Shown here: positions 23,026-33,100 of the stretch, one piece after another | How the letters are laid out: each line of letters begins with the position of its first letter | Position numbering within the stretch: the stretch's first letter is position 1 | DNA from: Candidatus Liberimonas magnetica | GTDB lineage: Bacteria; Elusimicrobiota; Endomicrobiia; Endomicrobiales; JAFGIL01 | Direction: 5' to 3' | NCBI GenBank assembly: GCA_020523885.1 | Contig: JAJAPY010000003.1 | Span: forward strand, 62,001 to 126,000 | DNA: 64,000 nt | The notes under the pieces: generated by a model | Databases searched by the model: none | Told to the model about the DNA's origin: nothing | The model's input: only the letters and a program-made list of their open reading frames with translations | Program-made: the position numbers and the translations under genes

Positions 23026-24174
23026 ATGAGATTATCAGATATAATTAAAAAATCAAATCAGCCAGATGGTTCAGATATCAAACCTGAAAAAAAAGAAGAA
23101 ACTTTAAAAACTCCTGATTTGAAGCCTCCCGCGCCTGCAACTCCGATTCAGAATAAAACCCCTATAACTAAAATAACTAATATGCCTTCAGAGTCTCCAG
23201 TTGAACAGAGAAAATCAGATACTGCAAGCACACTTAGCCAGGCTGAAGACATCTATGCAAAAGCTATTACCGATATTAAAAACATATTTACTTCAAGAGA
23301 TGAATCTTCAAAGCCAGGTTTTGATTCTATCCCTCAAATAATCGAATTGATAAAGTCTCAAAATGAGAACTTGCTCATACTGACCAGTAAATCCACTCCT
23401 GATATCTACCTTTACGGGCATTCGGTCAATATCTGTATACTTTCAGTACTTCTGGGGAACGCTCTTCTGCTCCCTCTGGATTTGTTGAAAGCAATAGGTT
23501 ATTCTTCATTTATGTTTGACCATTCTTTGCTTATGAAGTTGAATATTCCAGTGAAAAACAATAAACTTGCACAAACAGAAATAAACATAATAAACCAGCA
23601 TTTACCAAATGATAGGAATATACTAAATAAGATACCATCGTTAATTCAGGAAATTAAGCTAATAATTATGGATTTGGTTAAAAAGAGTGCTGTTGATGTT
23701 AAATTTTCCTTAGATACCTTATCACAAACAGGCACTATGAACTCGGCCACCCAAATCATTGCGATAGCCTATATATTCGAAGCTCTTACGCACCCTGTCA
23801 ATCATCAGGAACGTATAATCCCTCATGAAGCGATAAAAATGATCATTAATAGTTCGGCTGATGTTTTTGAAATGAATATAATCAAACTTTTCGTAGACAG
23901 AATATCGATATACCCTCCGGGCAGTTATGTCCGGCTAAATACAAATGAAATAGCAAAAGTGGTGGGGATAAATAAAGGTCTTCCAACAAGGCCTAGAGTC
24001 TACGTGTTGCTTGACCCTTCTCTTTCAAAATTATCAAAACTTACTATAATAGACTTGTCGATCTCACCTATGGTCTTTATAAAAGAAGCTATAGACGAAA
24101 CCAGCCTCGAATTAACCGATAAAAGACTTGCCCTAGAATTAAAGGCCATGCGCTGGTGGGTAAAAGGCATTTAA
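23026..24174 (+). CDS. degenerate HD-GYP-type protein
   Basis: This 382-residue protein has a proline/lysine-rich disordered N-terminus (to about residue 70), a helical linker and an HD-GYP-like domain. The H-S-V-N helix is kept (IYLYGHSVNICILSVLLG), and the C-terminal block (PHEAIKMIINSS, FVDRISIYPPGSYVRLNTNEIAKVVGIN) is typical of HD-GYP proteins. However, the catalytic HD (normally HDIG; here SSFMFDHSLL), the second histidines and the GYP motif are missing. It is unlikely to hydrolyse cyclic-di-GMP and may be a sensor or scaffold. The RiPP cluster begins 34 bases downstream. Confidence 0.75.
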   Translation: MRLSDIIKKSNQPDGSDIKPEKKEETLKTPDLKPPAPATPIQNKTPITKITNMPSESPVEQRKSDTASTLSQAEDIYAKAITDIKNIFTSRDESSKPGFDSIPQIIELIKSQNENLLILTSKSTPDIYLYGHSVNICILSVLLGNALLLPLDLLKAIGYSSFMFDHSLLMKLNIPVKNNKLAQTEINIINQHLPNDRNILNKIPSLIQEIKLIIMDLVKKSAVDVKFSLDTLSQTGTMNSATQIIAIAYIFEALTHPVNHQERIIPHEAIKMIINSSADVFEMNIIKLFVDRISIYPPGSYVRLNTNEIAKVVGINKGLPTRPRVYVLLDPSLSKLSKLTIIDLSISPMVFIKEAIDETSLELTDKRLALELKAMRWWVKGI

Positions 24175-24208
24175 ATAAATTATCAAACCTGATAATGACC
24201 AAAGCCCA

Positions 24209-25036
24209 ATGAATAAATGTGCTATAAAAATAGGGAATATCGGAATAATATTTTATTGCCCTTCGGCCGGCTGGGTTTCTTTCATAAAAAGGAACTATGC
24301 ATATTTTTTATCAAGGAATGATTCCCGCTATAAAGTATTGCTGAAAAATGATAGAGTAGGAATAAACATCAAAGGCCTTGAAGTCACGGAAAGAAATAAA
24401 TCTTATGAAATAAGGCGCAATGATTTTTATTCATTCAGCGAACCTGGTTTTAAACGAACATTCTTAAACGCTCAAAGGAACAAGTACTCTTTCGATTCAT
24501 GGCTCAGGATTTTCATTACTTTGCTGGCTATTGAAAATAAGGGGTTCCTCCTGCACAGTTCAGGCGTCTATTTAAATTCCACAGGAAGCTTTGCCGCCAC
24601 GTACCTTTTCCCTGGAGTATCAGGAAAAGGAAAATCCTCGCTGATTAATATCCTTGGCAAAAAAATAGCTTTAAGCGACGAACTTGTATACCTTTTTAAA
24701 AGATCCGGGTATTTTCAGGCGGCAAGTACTCCATTCTGGGGAGAACTTGAAAAAGGCCCGGGTAATATTTACTCTGCAAGATTAAAGGGATTGTATTTCA
24801 TTAACCATGGGCCGGACACAGCTTTAAATAAACTAACCCTTGGTAAAGGTATTAAGAAATTATTAAAAACCGTAATGTTCTTTTCTAAAAAACCTTCTCA
24901 CATAAAAAAACTCCTTCTTTTACTCGAAGGTACAGCTAGGGAAATCCCGATGTTCAACCTGTATTTTTCTCTAAAATCCACAAAAAAAGACATTATAAAT
25001 AAAATATTGCTCGGAGAAAAGAAACATGGTAATTAA
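24209..25036 (+). CDS. HPr kinase-like P-loop protein of the PqqD/radical SAM cluster
   Basis: This 275-residue protein has an HprK-like core: GFLLHSSGVYL at about residue 112, a P-loop GVSGKGKSS (Gly136-Ser143) and ALSDELVYL just after, a pattern shared with HPr kinase/phosphorylase. It lacks the N-terminal regulatory domain of true HprK and is not beside HPr or sugar genes. HprK homologues are known as peptide-modifying kinases in some lasso peptide clusters and recur beside PqqD-like genes. It overlaps the PqqD-like gene by 11 bases, so peptide phosphorylation is a reasonable but unproven proposal. Confidence 0.75.
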   Translation: MNKCAIKIGNIGIIFYCPSAGWVSFIKRNYAYFLSRNDSRYKVLLKNDRVGINIKGLEVTERNKSYEIRRNDFYSFSEPGFKRTFLNAQRNKYSFDSWLRIFITLLAIENKGFLLHSSGVYLNSTGSFAATYLFPGVSGKGKSSLINILGKKIALSDELVYLFKRSGYFQAASTPFWGELEKGPGNIYSARLKGLYFINHGPDTALNKLTLGKGIKKLLKTVMFFSKKPSHIKKLLLLLEGTAREIPMFNLYFSLKSTKKDIINKILLGEKKHGN

Positions 25037-25292
25037 AATATCGCCCCATATAGCTTACAGGACAATAGAAAATAAAGCCTACATAATAAATACGCAAACA
25101 TCCACACTTCATGAACTTGACGAGATAGGGACATTTTTATGGGAATTACTCTGCAAAGCAGGTTCTGCGGAAATACTTTCCCGAAAGCTTTTCGATACTT
25201 ATGATATTGTATCATACGAGCAAGCACAAAAGGACGTTGCTGATTTTATCGATGAACTTTCTTCAAAGGGACTAATCCTATCAAACAAATGA
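25026..25292 (+). CDS. PqqD-like RiPP recognition element protein
   Basis: This 88-residue PqqD-family protein has the expected order: strands ISPHIAYRTIENKAYIINTQTSTLHELDEIGTFLWELL (shown to indicate position, residues 4-42), then helices ending in DFIDELSSKGLIL. PqqD proteins bind the leader of a ribosomal peptide and present it to a radical SAM enzyme. It overlaps the HprK-like gene by 11 bases and the radical SAM gene by 4 bases (ATGA), so all three are translated together. GGAGAAAAG precedes the start. Confidence 0.88.
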   Translation: MVIKISPHIAYRTIENKAYIINTQTSTLHELDEIGTFLWELLCKAGSAEILSRKLFDTYDIVSYEQAQKDVADFIDELSSKGLILSNK

Positions 25293-26428
25293 AGCCCCAA
25301 GTTAATCTTTTTAACATAACATACGAAAAAAAGATACCTTTATCATGCATTTTTGAACTGACCCGGAAGTGCAACCTTAACTGTGTGCATTGCTACCTTG
25401 ATAAAAGTGCCGGCAAAGAACAGCTAAGTACAGCACGTGTTAAAAACATCCTGAGACAATTAAAAAAGGCAGGAACACTTTACCTTGTTTTCACCGGCGG
25501 GGAACCTTTTCTTCGAGGGGACCTTCTGGAACTGTGCAGATATGCCAGGGGACTTAAATTCGATTTGAGGATATTCACGAACGGTGTGCTCCTGACAGAT
25601 AAAATCGCCGACGATCTCTCCTCTTTAAACTTAAGCGGTGTCGAACTGAGCCTTTACGGGAAGAGAAAGGTACACGATAATATCACAAAGGTAAAAGGTT
25701 CTTTTGATAAAACCCTTAATGCAATAAATATCTTAAAGAAACACCGTATCCCCGTAACAATAAAATGCCCTTTGATAAAAATTAATTTCTCCGAATATAG
25801 CTGGTTAATAACTTTTGCCAAAAAGCATAAAATAAACCTTAAAATAGACCCAACTATAGCCCCCAAAAATAACGGCGATAAAAGCATATTAAAGTACAGG
25901 CTTAGCATATCGCAGTTAAGGCAATTATATAAAGATGCATATTTCAATAAACTTGAAAAAACTGGAAATACCAATCCCGCGACATGGAATCCCCCGTCTT
26001 CAGACGAGGGAGGAATGCGTTCGCATTCGTCCCTGGAGGGCGACAGATTTAAGTCCCGCCATAGCGGGACGGCTTCAGCCGGAGGGGTCGCCACTGGCCT
26101 TAATAAAAATTCTCTTCTTTGTTCGGCAGGGCATAATCTTTGTGCGATAGACCATGCTGGAAACGTTTATCCCTGCTTGCAGTTTTTAGTAAAAACCGGT
26201 AATTTGATGACAAAGAGTTTTGATAAAATATGGGGAATTGAAAACAAAAAATTAACAAAGATACGAAACACAAAAATAACAGTGAAAAAATGCATGTCTT
26301 GCATCCTTCAAACACACTGCCAAAGATGCCCTGGTTTAGCCCTTCTGGAAGATGGCGATCTCTACGGCCCATCCAAAATAGCCTGTAAAATCGCAAAAAT
26401 TACAAAAGTGACTAAAAACACACTCTGA
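25289..26428 (+). CDS. radical SAM/SPASM peptide-modifying enzyme with repeat-derived insert
   Basis: This 379-residue enzyme has a radical SAM core with CxxxCxxC at Cys28, Cys32 and Cys35 (RKCNLNCVHCYLD) and FTGGEPFLR for SAM binding. A C-terminal SPASM domain for auxiliary clusters is present (CSAGHNLCAIDHAGNVYPCLQF, then CMSCILQTHCQRCPG). Such enzymes crosslink or epimerise ribosomal peptides. Between the two domains, residues of about 229-268 come from a palindromic DNA repeat inserted in frame (NPATWNPP, MRSHSS, GDRFKSRH) and resemble nothing in the family. Whether the enzyme still works depends on this insert forming a tolerated loop. The gene is translationally coupled to the PqqD-like gene. 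Confidence 0.9.
   Translation: MKPQVNLFNITYEKKIPLSCIFELTRKCNLNCVHCYLDKSAGKEQLSTARVKNILRQLKKAGTLYLVFTGGEPFLRGDLLELCRYARGLKFDLRIFTNGVLLTDKIADDLSSLNLSGVELSLYGKRKVHDNITKVKGSFDKTLNAINILKKHRIPVTIKCPLIKINFSEYSWLITFAKKHKINLKIDPTIAPKNNGDKSILKYRLSISQLRQLYKDAYFNKLEKTGNTNPATWNPPSSDEGGMRSHSSLEGDRFKSRHSGTASAGGVATGLNKNSLLCSAGHNLCAIDHAGNVYPCLQFLVKTGNLMTKSFDKIWGIENKKLTKIRNTKITVKKCMSCILQTHCQRCPGLALLEDGDLYGPSKIACKIAKITKVTKNTL
25973..26092. repeat. palindromic dispersed repeat, copy B, embedded in frame in a coding sequence
   Basis: About 120 bases matching the reverse complement of 3630-3757. They include CGTCTTCAGACG, AATGCGTTCGCATT and GTCCCGCCATAGCGGGAC palindromes. The insertion keeps the reading frame of the radical SAM gene and adds about 40 residues between the core and SPASM domains. 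It is analogous in behaviour to Rickettsia palindromic elements. Confidence 0.92.
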
Positions 26429-26509
26429 TTTATATCCATTAAAACCTCCTAAAACAGAAAACATACTTCAACCTTTCGACTTAAAATTGCTGCTTATTTC
26501 TATTATATT

Positions 26510-26545
26510 TATGTAAGGTATTTAGAATATATATGTAAGGTTTTT
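26510..26545 (+). promoter_or_regulatory. pair of direct repeats upstream of the precursor promoter
   Basis: TATGTAAGGTATTT (26510-26523) and TATGTAAGGTTTTT (26532-26545) are 22 bases apart, two helical turns, and end 16 bases before the -35 box. This is the geometry of a dimeric activator site. No regulator gene can be assigned. The rest of the 195-base gap (26429-26623) holds no gene. Confidence 0.55.
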
Positions 26546-26561
26546 GGAAATAGATTTTATA

Positions 26562-26590
26562 TTGAAAACCATTGAAATTTAAGTTATAAT
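26562..26590 (+). promoter_or_regulatory. promoter of the precursor peptide gene
   Basis: TTGAAA (26562-26567) and a perfect TATAAT (26585-26590) are separated by 17 bases. The precursor ATG lies at 26624 with AGGAG at 26613-26617. The next genes follow with gaps of 7 and 11 bases, so this promoter may also serve the peptidase and the giant gene. Confidence 0.75.
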
Positions 26591-26623
26591 TAGATTGCTA
26601 ATTATACAAATCAGGAGCGATTA

Positions 26624-26776
26624 ATGAAACAACAAAAAAAATTTAAAAAGCCTTACAAAAAACCTAACATTGTTTCGGAAAAAATCATTGAAACAGCTGC
26701 CCTGGCATGCGGAAAATGTATAGCAGGAAACCCGACATATTCTTCTAACTGCAGGAACAACATCAGGACATCTTAA
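26624..26776 (+). CDS. candidate RiPP precursor peptide
   Basis: This 50-residue peptide has a basic start (KQQKKFKKPYKKP), an amphipathic leader helix (NIVSEKIIETAALA) and a short tail with three cysteines (Cys29, Cys32, Cys43) rich in Gly, Asn and Ser (CGKCIAGNPTYSSNC). It starts at ATG 26624 with AGGAG 7 bases upstream, behind a good promoter. Its place between a PqqD/radical SAM pair and a peptidase is where precursor genes are found. A-L-A precedes Cys29, a typical signal-peptidase-like site, so a 22-residue core from Cys29 is a plausible product. I recognise no named family; the role is inferred from context and composition. Confidence 0.75.
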   Translation: MKQQKKFKKPYKKPNIVSEKIIETAALACGKCIAGNPTYSSNCRNNIRTS

Positions 26777-26783
26777 AACTGCT

Positions 26784-27134
26784 ATGAATATCTCTGTTTT
26801 TAAAACCACAGGCGGCTCGATGCGGCCTCTTATAAAAAGTTCAGAGTTTGTCTTTGTAAAAGAAATCAAAGATGATAAACTCATACCCGGAGATATGCTT
26901 CTTTATGAAATAGATAATAAAAAATATATTCATAGGATATTAAGTATTAATAAAATACAGGATTTAACTTTCCAGATGATAGATGATGCCGGTATAACAG
27001 ACATACATGCGATTTCGTTGAAAAATGTTAAAGGAAAAGTAGTATCGCCTTTTAACGGTATTTTAGGATTTGTTTGCCATAAAATTATTATCAACATATT
27101 CTCTTTAAAACGTAGACTGAAATCTTTGATATAA
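26784..27134 (+). CDS. S24/S26-family peptidase (signal peptidase-like)
   Basis: This 116-residue protein has the S24/S26 fold pattern: GGSMRPLIKSSEFVFVKEI with the catalytic serine, LIPGDMLLYEIDNKKYIHRILSI with a histidine in the base position (as in Ser-His SEC11/SipW-type peptidases, rather than lysine), and GKVVSPFNGILGFV near the end. Short members of this family recur in PqqD/radical SAM clusters, where they are presumed to cut or transport-process the peptide. The gene starts 7 bases after the precursor stop and ends 11 bases before the giant gene. Confidence 0.85.
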   Translation: MNISVFKTTGGSMRPLIKSSEFVFVKEIKDDKLIPGDMLLYEIDNKKYIHRILSINKIQDLTFQMIDDAGITDIHAISLKNVKGKVVSPFNGILGFVCHKIIINIFSLKRRLKSLI

Positions 27135-27145
27135 AGCCAGGTTTT

Positions 27146-30100
27146 ATGATTAAAAACCGTTTCTTACAGTTCAACTTAAACATTTTAAGTTATTGTTCCG
27201 GCAGAGGATTCCGGCTGCCGATATCTAGAATCATATCATTTGTCTTAGTATTCCTTTTTATCTTGCCTTCACTGCTTTTTGCAAGGACCAGGATAAAAAC
27301 AATCGAATGGAACTTTGGGGGATATTACAATACCGCAAACTACCTGGGAGGTGGAACCAAATTCTCATTTCCCACCATAACGGTTTACATGCCGGAGAAC
27401 GGGGTTGTGATAAGAAATGCATTCTTGGAGACAGAGTTCGAAGGCGTAGGCAATAATGATGTTACCAGCCTCACGGTAGAATTTGACCAGGGAGGTTCCG
27501 CTTCACATGACCGCTCCGCTGCAACTGCTTTGTCATTTTACCAGACCGGCGAGCATTTTAAGTCAGGTTATAAAGTAGATGTAACAAATGTGATATCCGC
27601 TGCAGCGTCTCAAACATATACTGCCGCCATAACCGTCGCAGGAACACGGTCACAGGCACACACAATGAAGCTTTTTATCACTTACGAATATGACGACAAT
27701 TCTCCTACACAGATCAAGACCGTACGTTTTCCTCTTTATTCAGTGATGTCCAGTTCAACAGCCTCCCGCCAAACAGCAGCAACAGAGGGAGCACAATGGC
27801 AGACTTATCCTTTTACTTACAGGGCAGAGATAGAGGATTCTAACGTAACCGTTAGAACCCAGTGGTTTGAAGTCTTTGGCCTTAGGCGTTACGGCGGAAA
27901 CAACATTAACGGATATATGCGCCTTAACATAAACGGCGGCGCAGCTTCTTCAACAATGGGTTTTTATAACCAGAGCGAAAGCAGTTTTGATATCTTTTAC
28001 CTTGATGACGCATCAAATACCCTTCCAGCAGGATTTTCTGTAAATACCCAGCAGACCTTAAACGTCCAGATAGCTAACAGCCTCAATGATACAAATCCTC
28101 AACTCTTCGGCCTTGGAGGTGAATGCGTAGTTACTTATGAGTTTTCAAGAAACTCTTCTATTAAAACAAAAACAGTAAGTTATATTCTCGGACAGAATAA
28201 CACGGCAGATGCCCAGCAGGCGCTGAGCAAAAATATATATTTAAACGAAGGCGGAGTAACGATTAAAAGAATTTATGCAAAAATATTCGGTTCCTTTAAT
28301 GTCAATTCTTCTAACAACATGTCTCTCGATTCCAAAATTAACTCTGTCTCCATGCCTAACAGGACCTATGCTCTTTATGCGCAGACACCCAACACCAGCG
28401 GTTTCAGGCTCTTCCATGACATGACCCAAAGAAAAGGCTCTTGGGCAAACGGAAATGCTGTAGAGCTTACAATCGATGCCTTGACCGGGCTCGGAGGGTG
28501 CGGAGCAGAACTTATAGTTACCTATGACTATACAAACGAGGGTTCGTTTACTGAGTCTTACCAGACATTCGCAGGCCAATCAACCGGTTTTACATCGTCT
28601 TATGGTACAGGATTTAATCTTTATTTTCCAAATCCAGAAACGCCTCTCGGAGTAAAGACCTTGAGGAGCTGCTGGGACGAATTAAGATTTGACTATTCTG
28701 AAGACAATTCTACAGCTGACCAAAATCCATCAACAACAATACAGGTTAATACAGGCTCGCAATCAGTACAGCACCGCACGCAGACAGAAACCCACGGGGC
28801 AATTGTTTTATACGACGCAACTAGTGATGTTACTACAGGAGATGCAAATGCTACTGCACAGTATTCTGTATCACTTAACGGAGCTAGCTTCGCCGGTAAA
28901 AGCCATACGGTATACGAATACATTTCTCCGCCAAACAAACCATATAACCTAGTCCAGTATAAAACCGACCTTTCTGGTACACTAGCCCAAAAGAAATGGA
29001 TTTCTGACACAAACCTCAAACTCATCTTTAAGTCATCTTCACCCTGCCTGACTGATTCACTTATAGCAGAACTTGAAATTCGTGACGCAAAGACAGAGTT
29101 TAGCAATACCTATACAAACAATTTAACTGCTGCAAGTTATTCCGGCATGCCAGTAATATCTACGTTTACTTTGATAGGGTTGACTGCAAACACTACTTAC
29201 CACTGGCAAGTCCGGGTAAAAGGAAACGGTAATTATTCAAACTGGCAGTATTATCCTGAAGGCGCAGGCGATTTGTATTTTGATTTCGGTATAGACCAGC
29301 AGATCCCGCTTGCTTACGATTACCAGCTTGGTTATGATAAATGGCTCACAACGGCAACAGCTTCAGGGACAACTTATGACGTAGATTTTGAAGACCAGCT
29401 TTCCGGGCTTGCAACTGCCCAGTACACGATTTACTCCGGCCCGGAACAGACTGGCGAACAGCTTCTTGCCTGGACAACGGTTTTCTTTAACTTAGACCAA
29501 AATAGATATACTACAGACTGGCCCATAAACTTTTCAGCCTGCCGTTCAGGGTACAATTACATCAGGGTAAAAACATTTGATATAGCAGGAAACAGCCATG
29601 AATATTCAAACGATATATTTTACGTTAAAAAAGACACTACACCGCCACAGATTATCGCAACCGGTCAAAGCGGCGATAATACCTGGAGGGGAACAAACCC
29701 CGGTTCTATTTATAACATAGATTTCCTTGACACTCTGTCTAAAGTCCAGGACATACAGTATTGTGCTTATACTTATCCCAACAGACAGGGAACTCAGGTT
29801 CTTGAATGGACAAATATAGCTGTTTCGACAAATGTCGCTTCCTATACTCAGAATTTTTCCCTTGATTTCAACTTGCTTCGTTCCAGCTTTAACTACATTT
29901 CCGTAAGAGCCTGGGACGTAGCCGGTTCAACAAGAACACTGGTTGACGCGTTTTACGTTAAAAAGGATACTACTCCGCCTGCTATACCGACCCTGTTTGT
30001 GCCTGATGACAATCTTTCAATAAACTATTCAAGCGCATCGTTTGACTGGTCCGACGTTACAGATGCCATGAGCGGGTTTTCCTATTATGAAATACAGGCT

Positions 30101-33100
30101 GATAACGACGTGAATTTCGGTTCGCCAGAATATACAAAAACCTTAACCCAGTCTTATTCAACAGCCGCGTTTTCAAGCGACGGAAAATACTATTGGCGTG
30201 TCAGGAGTAAGGACAGCGTTGGAAATTACTCCACTTGGTCAAGTACAAGGAGCTTTCTCATAGACACGACCCCTCCGAGCATAATCGGAAGTTTTGCTTC
30301 AAAAAAACTTGATTTAAGCTGGATAAACGAAACACAATGGAATGACAATAAACTGCCGGATATAAGAATTAAAATACAGGACCCAGGCTCCGGGCTTAGG
30401 ATGAGCCGCAGCCAGCTGTCTTTAGCTTCAAGTACACGGCTTTTAATGCATTTTAACGAAGGCACAGGACTCCCGTACGATGAATCAGAATACAACAATG
30501 ATGCAATATCTTGCAATGCATCCTGGACAACAGACGCGGGGCCTCTTAACGGTTCAACGTATGCCCTGAGTTTTAACGGTTCAAGCCAGTATGTGAACTG
30601 CGGGCAACCGTCAAGCCTTGCCCTGGATTATTTCACGGTCGAAGCCTGGGTTAAGTTTAATTCAGTTTCAGGCAACAGGGTTATAGCATCTATAGATGAC
30701 GGCACTAACAGGAGATGGGCGCTTTATCTTATGAACGGAAACACTTTAAGGTTTTTTGTATTCAGCAATAATGCCTTTGTGAGCCCTGATTACCCGTGGG
30801 TACCCCAGACCGGGACTTGGTATCACATAGTGGGTGTTAAAGGCACTTATATACGGACATACATAAATGGCCAGGAAGTCGGCACTCCTCAATCCCAAAG
30901 CGGAGTTACAGATAAAGATCCAACGAACCTCCGTATAGGTGTAGGGAACTATCCCGGCTATTTTGACGGAATTATAGACGAAGTCCGAATAACAAGCGGA
31001 ACTTTAAATGCAGAGCAGATTGTCTCAAACTATGAAACAGGCGCAAGCCTGCGCTATTCAACCAACAACGGGAGCACCTGGAACTCCATGTCCTCTATTA
31101 CTTCTGGAACAAACGGTACGACAGCTGTCCAGACTTCAACCGCAACTGCCGTGCCTTTAATTGAATCTTCGAATAAATCAAAGGTCAAGTTTGTTATAAA
31201 GGACATGGCTGGGAACAGCGTAGAATCAAGCGTTTATACAATAAAAATTGATACAACCTCTCCAGCCGTGCCAAACCTCGTTTCTCCGAATGACAATTCA
31301 ATTTTTACAGTTTCAACAATAAACTTTGACTGGAGCGATTCATCAGACCTGACCTCCGGTTTAGAAAATTATACTTTTCAGGCTGCAACTTCTTCAAACT
31401 TTAACCCCATAACATATTCCTCAACAACGAGCAATTCATATATTTCTATATCTATGGCCAGCAAAAGGTATTTCTGGCGAATCGGGACAATAGATGCTGC
31501 AGGTAATTATTCGCAGTATTCTTCCACCCGCAGTTTCAGAATCGATATGTCTAACCCTGAAATTCATAACTACCAGACCGGAGATTCGCTCTGGAGAACA
31601 GCAAACAACGGTACGTACAATATAGATTTTAACGATGATTTGGAACTTAACTATTTTCAGGTAAAAGCTTCGACCGGAGGCCCTGACCTTGTATCCTGGA
31701 CTAACGTGCTCAGTATAGGAGCGACATACTATAATTTAAACTGGCAGATTCCTGCTGCGGTCTGGAATGCGCTTCTTGAAGGAACCACAAACTACATTTC
31801 AGTAAAGGCTTATGATACCGCAGGAAACTATACAACTCTTCCAAACGCATTTTACGTAAAAAAAGATTTGACGGCACCCATAATTACGGATAACCAGACC
31901 GGCGATAACACCTGGCACCTGTCTAATACAGGCACTTATCAGATAAATTATACTGACAACCAGTCTAAACTCAGCAGTGTCCAGTATAAGATAACATCCG
32001 GAACAGGAGGGGTAATAGCCGACTGGTACACTTACGCTTCAAACATCAACCAAATCTCGTACAGTGCCGATTTTTCAATTCTAAACGCTCATTTTAACCT
32101 GCTTCCCACGTCTTTTTCATACATTTCAGTCAGGGTTTATGACAATGCCGGATTCAATTCATCGGCAAACAACGTTTTTTACATAAAAAAAGACACCATA
32201 CAGGCATCGGTTGACGCAACAGGACAATCAGGAGATGACGAATGGCAAAAACAGTCTGGAAAAACTTATAACGTTGATTTTTATGACCCTTTATCCGGGA
32301 TAAACCACATACAGTACAGGGTTTTTGCTTCCGCAGGCGGCGCAAATCCTTTAACTGACTGGACGTATATAGTAAACCCGGGATATAACCAGCCATCCTA
32401 TGCAACAAACTGGCCTGTTGTATTTGCTTCATTAAACGAAGGGAAAAACTACATCGGGGTAAAAGTTGTTGACGTTGCGGGTTCAACAAAAACAGTAAAC
32501 GATGTTTTCTACATAAACAAAGACGTTACAAGCCCGCAGATTACAAAAAACCAGTTAGGCGACAACACCTGGAGAAGTTCATCTAAAATAGACGGGTATG
32601 ACGTTGATTTTAAAGACCTTAGCTATTCCCTTCTAAAACAGGCTGAGTATAAGGTAACAAGCGAACAAAACCAGCAGGGAAACACAATTATCGATTGGAC
32701 TTATATTTTTTCCGGGCAATCTACAGCCCAGTATCTGACTGACTGGAATCTCCTTTTCTCTTCGCTTAAACAGGGTATAAACTATGTTTCTGTCCGCTGC
32801 CAGGACAATGCAGGCAATGCTTCATCTCTCGACGATGCTTTCTATGTAAAAAAAGACACTGCTTCTCCTGCCATAACAGATAACCAGGCAGGAGACGATA
32901 CCTGGCGTAAAACTAACAATGCTTCTTACAACATAGACTATAATGATACCGGCGGAAGCAGCCTGAGCTATGCGCAGTACAAAATAACTTCCGGCACAGG
33001 AGGCGTAATAGTTGACTGGTACACCTATGTTTCAAATATAAATGCTGCAAGCTACACTGCCGATTTTCCGATTTCTTTATCACACTTTTCTTTATTGACA

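Noticed and set aside
24209-25036. True HPr kinase/phosphorylase of carbon catabolite control.
   Set aside because: It lacks the N-terminal HprK domain and any HPr or PTS neighbour; overlap with a PqqD-like gene points to peptide modification.
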